Shown here piece by piece: positions 60,272 to 64,000 of a stretch of DNA of 64,000 nucleotides (position 1 is the first letter of the stretch; the number at the start of each line of letters is the position of its first letter). Made by a program: the position numbers and the translations under genes. This DNA is from an uncultured Dorea sp. (GTDB lineage Bacteria > Bacillota > Clostridia > Lachnospirales > Lachnospiraceae). The notes under the pieces are model-generated. The model ran no database searches. It worked only from the letters and a program-made list of their open reading frames with translations, and was not told the DNA's origin. The stretch spans positions 62,001-126,000 of the forward strand of contig CANTDX010000003.1 in assembly GCA_947652615.1 (NCBI GenBank), written 5' to 3'.

Positions 60272-62794
60272 TTACTCATTTTTTGAATTGCCTCCCCACA
60301 GTTCAACATACCTTTCTCCATTGCTCTTTCCTCTCTCAAGATGTATTCCAAACATATCTAATACAGATTGAGATTCAAACAACTTACGACTCAGTGCATG
60401 ACCTGTCTTCATCAAATATCTGGCATCAATATCCATTTTTTGTGCATGCTTTGCCAACGCACCTTGTAATTCTGTCATTGTCCCACGAAAATAGGAGATT
60501 TCTCTTGTGAACGTAATGATCAGTGTAAGTAAGGCGTCCTCCTCTACACATACTTCTAGAAGGTTTTCCTGATTTTTTTTATACACTTCCAAGAAATGAT
60601 CTCCGCCGTACTTCATTACCTCAGCTACAGCATACCCTATTTTTGCAAAATCTCCCATTCGGGGAAGTTCTGATAATTCCAGATTTTCTATAATTTTCAG
60701 AGCTTTTGACAGAATTCGCATCCCTCTAAACAAAAGATAAGGCAAATCATCCTTGAACTCAGTAAGAATCTCTTTTTCTGTTCGTCGTTCTGAGTCTGGA
60801 ATTCGCTCTGATGCTAAACAAATACATCTGTCCAAGAGGTCTGCTCTGTGGGAAATATTTGTAATGCCACTGAAGCTTAAGTGTGTATGTAATGGAACAT
60901 CTACAGTATCATTATCATAAAACAATTTGCGTTTGCTGTAATATCCTGATGTACTGCAAATACAAAATAAATTTGCATAGTTAGTAGGCAGATTACCTTC
61001 GATATTGTCGAATGCAACACTATAGCTCCCATAAAGGATGGCAACAATATCCTTCTCAGTCGATGGCAACGCCCTGATATCTGTATTAGATGGGTCTAAG
61101 AACAATTGATCCAATCTCATACTTGTTGTTTTCGCTGATCCTCTGTCACCTCTGTAATATAAAATCGGACAAGGTATATCACTAACAAACCTTGTGAGAA
61201 GCACAACATTGTGTAGCAAAAGATCATCTTCGGTCTTGAATCTCCAATACTTTCTCGCCAATGTTCTGAACGAAGGTTTCTTTCCATCTTTTTTCACTCT
61301 ATCCATCGGCATTACTTGTTCTAGCATATTATAGCTTCGGATGAATGGAATAGGGCTTGATTCTAATACATGAATCCCCATCTTATCAATACAAACTACT
61401 GTTTGTTCCTCATCAGCAATATAATAATATATCTTACCATCGTAGTACTTGCATCGAATCCCAGGATTTATTTCTGTTCCTTGGAAAATCGCCTCAGCCT
61501 CCACCGTATCAACAACCTGTTGACGAGAATCACGTCTAAGCGCTTTTTTATAGGTTTGATAATACATATTCTGGAGTAATTGTCGGTATCTTCTATCTCG
61601 TACTGCCATGTATTCAATATGTCCATTTTCCAATGGAACCGCTACATAAGCATTTTCACCCTTATCATGATAGAATTGGTGCCCTGCTTCTTTTATATCT
61701 TCCATAAGTACTTCTGAAGCACTCATACTATCATCTTTTTTTGATATCTCTCTTTCGGGTTTCTGAACATACTCTTTCATATCCGGAAACTTTTTTAAAA
61801 GAGATCTCCAATTTTCTTCACTACACGAATCATGATGGCATCCTGCTGTAATCTTACCATTTGGAAACTCTATAATATAAGCTGATCTATCCGTATGGTC
61901 GGGGTTCCAAGGACACGTTGTGAGGACAAAGCATTTCCCATCACAATAGGGCTTTTCATGGGATATTTCTATCCCATGAGATTCGCAAAACACCTTAATA
62001 TCTATCTTCGGTTGCCTGTATCGAGCCTCCTTAGAACGTTCACTCTTAATAGAAGACTCCTTATCTCCGCTATCCTTGCTATTAAGATCACAAAGTGAGA
62101 TAACATTCCTTATCCTCTCAACATCAATACACTCCAAAATTTCTGGTGCAGAAAGGATACTTGACCGTCTATGTGGTCGTGTTTCTGTATCATCTCCTTT
62201 ACAGGCAATTGTACCATAGAGTTTTGTAATTCTAGCTGCATTGTATGTCGTAGTGTCCACTTTCACAGCTTCGTCAGAAAATTTTTTGTCAATACCCGCA
62301 AGAAACTCCTTAATAAGTATGGTATTCTCCTGCGTGTTCTCTAACGAAATTGGGTACAGCAAATGGTATCCATTACCAGACATACATTCCACAGGCTGAG
62401 AGAACCCCTGTTCTGTCAAAAATTCTATTAACTTCTCGGCCAGCATCTTAGCATGTGATAATTCTTCATTTGTTGAAGAAACACCTGCAGGGCGGTCGGG
62501 GTCTAAATCAATTAGAATCCAGTCCCTTCGTACAATTTCCCTGTCAGTAGTTGTATTCTTTGCCCACTCTTTGAAGTGGTTTACACTTCTACTGACAACA
62601 TCGGGCATTACAGTGTTTAAAGTAAAAAATATATTGTACTGCCCATCATACGGATTAATTGCCCGTAGTAATTTCTTGGGATCATCAAAATATCCTGATA
62701 AAGTTCCTTTCTTTGTGTGAAGTATACGCACTTCAAAGAACGCTCCCTCAATTACAATGCTGTTAAAAAAACTTTCAATATAAATATCTTTCAT
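60272..62794 (-). CDS. AEP primase-helicase replication protein
   Basis: 840 residues. N-terminal archaeo-eukaryotic primase domain: catalytic DxD in RRDWILIDLDPDRPAG (near residue 97), MSGNGYHLLYPI, and TTTYNAARITKLYGT. Middle Cys/His module CPWNPDHTDRSAY ... AGCHHDSCSEENW, like a DNA-primase zinc region. C-terminal helicase domain with Walker A YRGDRGSAKTT near residue 560 and Walker B VAFDNIEG. GGAGG precedes ATG 62794. Likely primes and unwinds DNA for autonomous replication of the excised element, using the iterons just downstream. Confidence 0.88.
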   Translation of the reverse strand: MKDIYIESFFNSIVIEGAFFEVRILHTKKGTLSGYFDDPKKLLRAINPYDGQYNIFFTLNTVMPDVVSRSVNHFKEWAKNTTTDREIVRRDWILIDLDPDRPAGVSSTNEELSHAKMLAEKLIEFLTEQGFSQPVECMSGNGYHLLYPISLENTQENTILIKEFLAGIDKKFSDEAVKVDTTTYNAARITKLYGTIACKGDDTETRPHRRSSILSAPEILECIDVERIRNVISLCDLNSKDSGDKESSIKSERSKEARYRQPKIDIKVFCESHGIEISHEKPYCDGKCFVLTTCPWNPDHTDRSAYIIEFPNGKITAGCHHDSCSEENWRSLLKKFPDMKEYVQKPEREISKKDDSMSASEVLMEDIKEAGHQFYHDKGENAYVAVPLENGHIEYMAVRDRRYRQLLQNMYYQTYKKALRRDSRQQVVDTVEAEAIFQGTEINPGIRCKYYDGKIYYYIADEEQTVVCIDKMGIHVLESSPIPFIRSYNMLEQVMPMDRVKKDGKKPSFRTLARKYWRFKTEDDLLLHNVVLLTRFVSDIPCPILYYRGDRGSAKTTSMRLDQLFLDPSNTDIRALPSTEKDIVAILYGSYSVAFDNIEGNLPTNYANLFCICSTSGYYSKRKLFYDNDTVDVPLHTHLSFSGITNISHRADLLDRCICLASERIPDSERRTEKEILTEFKDDLPYLLFRGMRILSKALKIIENLELSELPRMGDFAKIGYAVAEVMKYGGDHFLEVYKKNQENLLEVCVEEDALLTLIITFTREISYFRGTMTELQGALAKHAQKMDIDARYLMKTGHALSRKLFESQSVLDMFGIHLERGKSNGERYVELWGGNSKNE

Positions 62795-63044
62795 ATTTAT
62801 AAACCTCCTGTTTTTTTCTATATTTAGTTGTCAAAGTTCACATTATCTCCCCCATCTCCACCATACTGGCAAAGAATAAATTCGCTAGCGATGTCTGTCT
62901 CCTCCTTGGAGGCTTTTATAGTATCATGATCTAAGGTATTGTGCCGGGGTATTTTTCATCAGTAAAATTTCTATCCTTTTAAAAATTTCCCCTTGACAAA
63001 AAAAAGATAGAGTTTCTACCTCTATCTCTACTTCTTCATGATTG
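62795..63044 (-). promoter_or_regulatory. Intergenic region upstream of the primase gene
   Basis: Contains, on the minus strand, GTGGAGATG directly followed by GGGGAGATA (about 62864-62847), resembling the 9-base iterons at 60.1 kb, and a CTCCTCC/GGAGG hairpin (about 62909-62920). No gene. Confidence 0.4.
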
Positions 63045-63929
63045 TTACCTCCTCTTCCTTCTTTTCCCAAATTTTCTTCTAGTCTTTGTATTAGTCATAT
63101 CAAACTCTATACAAGTTGGATTTACTCTTAATTCCCGATCTATATCTTCTGGATCTGCCATTCTATTCATTACTCTCTGTCTACAAACTTTTATCAAATT
63201 ATCCAAATCTATATCTTGATTTAAATTCTTATTCTTATATTCTCCACAACATTCACAATATACTTCATAGTCATTTGGGTCAAGGTCGTACGGAAAGCAA
63301 TACTCATTTGATATTAAACTGAGTTTCAAAAATTCATTATAATATAATTCTACAATACTATAAAACTCCTTAACAGCTTCCCTCGCTTCCTTGTTATCAC
63401 TTATTTTTTTTCTTTTATTCATATCTTCTTCTTTTTTTATACGCTCATTACTTGAATATTCATATACATATTCAGAACAAATTTTGTATAACGTAGTATA
63501 ATATGCTTTATCTCTAATTTCAGGATTTATTTGAGCCGCCACCTCAAATAATAACAATCTTAGTTCTCGAATTAATAGCATTTTCTTTGTTTCAACAGGA
63601 TATAATTTTTCTGATGTAATTTCAGTTTTTCTTGAAGGCAAAAAACTTTCAAAATCTTCAAATGTATATTTTTTAATAAGTTCTTTTATTTGTTTTTTAA
63701 AAAACTTATATGTATCATCATTCCATTTCGCTAGCTTTAATGATATAGACGTTTTATTTACTGTGTCACATAATAGCCATTCTCCTAAATTATCAATCTT
63801 GCATATACCTTCTATCAGATGCTTAAGTTTTTTACTGAATTCATCTATATCAGAAATGTAATTATCATTTTTCGCAATGCTTCTCGCAATATCAATTATG
63901 CTTTTTTCCATTTTTCTTTTTTTTTGCAT
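63045..63929 (-). CDS. Uncharacterised element-encoded protein
   Basis: 294 residues, family not recognised. Lys/Glu/Ile-rich and mostly helical; no signal peptide or membrane span. A CECCGEYKNK Cys cluster near residue 235 could bind zinc, and the tail KTRRKFGKRRKRR is strongly basic, which suggests nucleic acid contact. GGGAGTG lies 5 bases before ATG 63929 (ATG 63911 is an alternative). AT-rich codon use like the primase gene. First visible gene of the element's transcript toward primase, xis and int. Confidence 0.75.
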   Translation of the reverse strand: MQKKRKMEKSIIDIARSIAKNDNYISDIDEFSKKLKHLIEGICKIDNLGEWLLCDTVNKTSISLKLAKWNDDTYKFFKKQIKELIKKYTFEDFESFLPSRKTEITSEKLYPVETKKMLLIRELRLLLFEVAAQINPEIRDKAYYTTLYKICSEYVYEYSSNERIKKEEDMNKRKKISDNKEAREAVKEFYSIVELYYNEFLKLSLISNEYCFPYDLDPNDYEVYCECCGEYKNKNLNQDIDLDNLIKVCRQRVMNRMADPEDIDRELRVNPTCIEFDMTNTKTRRKFGKRRKRR

Positions 63930-64000
63930 ACTTACACTCCCATTCGCTCAATTTACTTCTTTTATATTATCACAAATGAGTAGATAATACAAAAAATTTT

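Noticed and set aside
1..64000. CRISPR arrays or cas genes
   Set aside because: No regularly spaced direct repeats of 24-40 bases and no Cas-like protein were seen on either strand.

Overview
The window reads as a chromosomal segment of a Gram-positive, endospore-forming anaerobe, most likely a gut Lachnospiraceae (Clostridium cluster XIVa, the Dorea / [Clostridium] scindens / Blautia neighbourhood). Reasons: a spoIID-spoIIQ pair, an Ile-specific T-box in front of ileS, AGGAGG ribosome sites before almost every gene, AgrC/AgrA-like GHKL/LytTR two-component systems, BceAB-like exporters and SpoIIQ-, HlyIII- and Rpn-type families common in that group. Genus is not decidable from the sequence alone. 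No rRNA, complete tRNA or CRISPR array was seen.

Layout. 1-2.4 kb: end of a CUT1 sugar ABC importer operon (binding protein cut by the window edge, two permeases, no ATPase). 2.4-4.4 kb: a small ORF, an ATC-hydrolase-family protein and proC. 4.4-9.4 kb (minus): OmpR regulator, sensor kinase and an ABC exporter, with operator-like repeats and a terminator-like hairpin between kinase and exporter genes. 9.6-13.5 kb: orphan DinJ antitoxin with a toxin remnant, AAA/PD-(D/E)XK protein, ECF sigma factor with a Cys-containing tail, DUF2461 protein. 13.5-21.2 kb: a BceAB-like exporter sandwiched between two LytTR/GHKL two-component systems, bracketed by two inverted copies of a 108-134 bp dispersed repeat. 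21.2-29.6 kb: AraC regulator, IolE-like isomerase, Gfo/Idh/MocA oxidoreductase, IolH-like isomerase and a separate SsuABC/Tau-type transporter unit: a polyol or inositol-like catabolic locus with an unusual importer class. 29.7-32.5 kb: chemoreceptor and HlyIII protein. 32.6-34.3 kb: a single ORF fusing a GIY-YIG nuclease domain to a GH29 alpha-L-fucosidase. 34.4-46 kb (minus): spoIIQ, spoIID, glgP, ileS with T-box, a DacF-type carboxypeptidase and a GH13 enzyme. 46.5-49.8 kb: ABC-2-like exporter and a tocopherol-cyclase-family protein. 50-51.2 kb: RHH/PIN toxin-antitoxin pair and an IS4 transposase remnant. 51.4-55.6 kb: divergent nitrogen-scavenging-looking locus (asparaginase and NCS1 permease against GntR regulator and creatininase-family hydrolase) with a palindrome lying on a consensus promoter.

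55.6-57.4 kb is a graveyard: truncated MATE transporter, MarR gene with an internal deletion, a deleted copy of an Rpn nuclease gene, and a BrnT/BrnA pair with a frameshifted toxin start. From about 57.44 kb to beyond the right edge lies an AT-rich integrative element: a tRNA-3'-end-like att core, Rpn nuclease, tyrosine integrase, excisionase-like protein, an origin-like structure (two inverted iteron clusters around an AT-rich core), an AEP primase-helicase and an unrecognised protein. This architecture recalls phage-inducible chromosomal islands (SaPI-like satellites) or small integrative mobilizable elements; the right end, where a capsid-interference or mobilization module would lie, is outside the window.

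The most noteworthy items are the GIY-YIG/GH29 fusion, the satellite-like element with its putative origin and att core, the IolE/Gfo/IolH locus with an Ssu-type importer, and the two-TCS exporter bracketed by inverted repeats.
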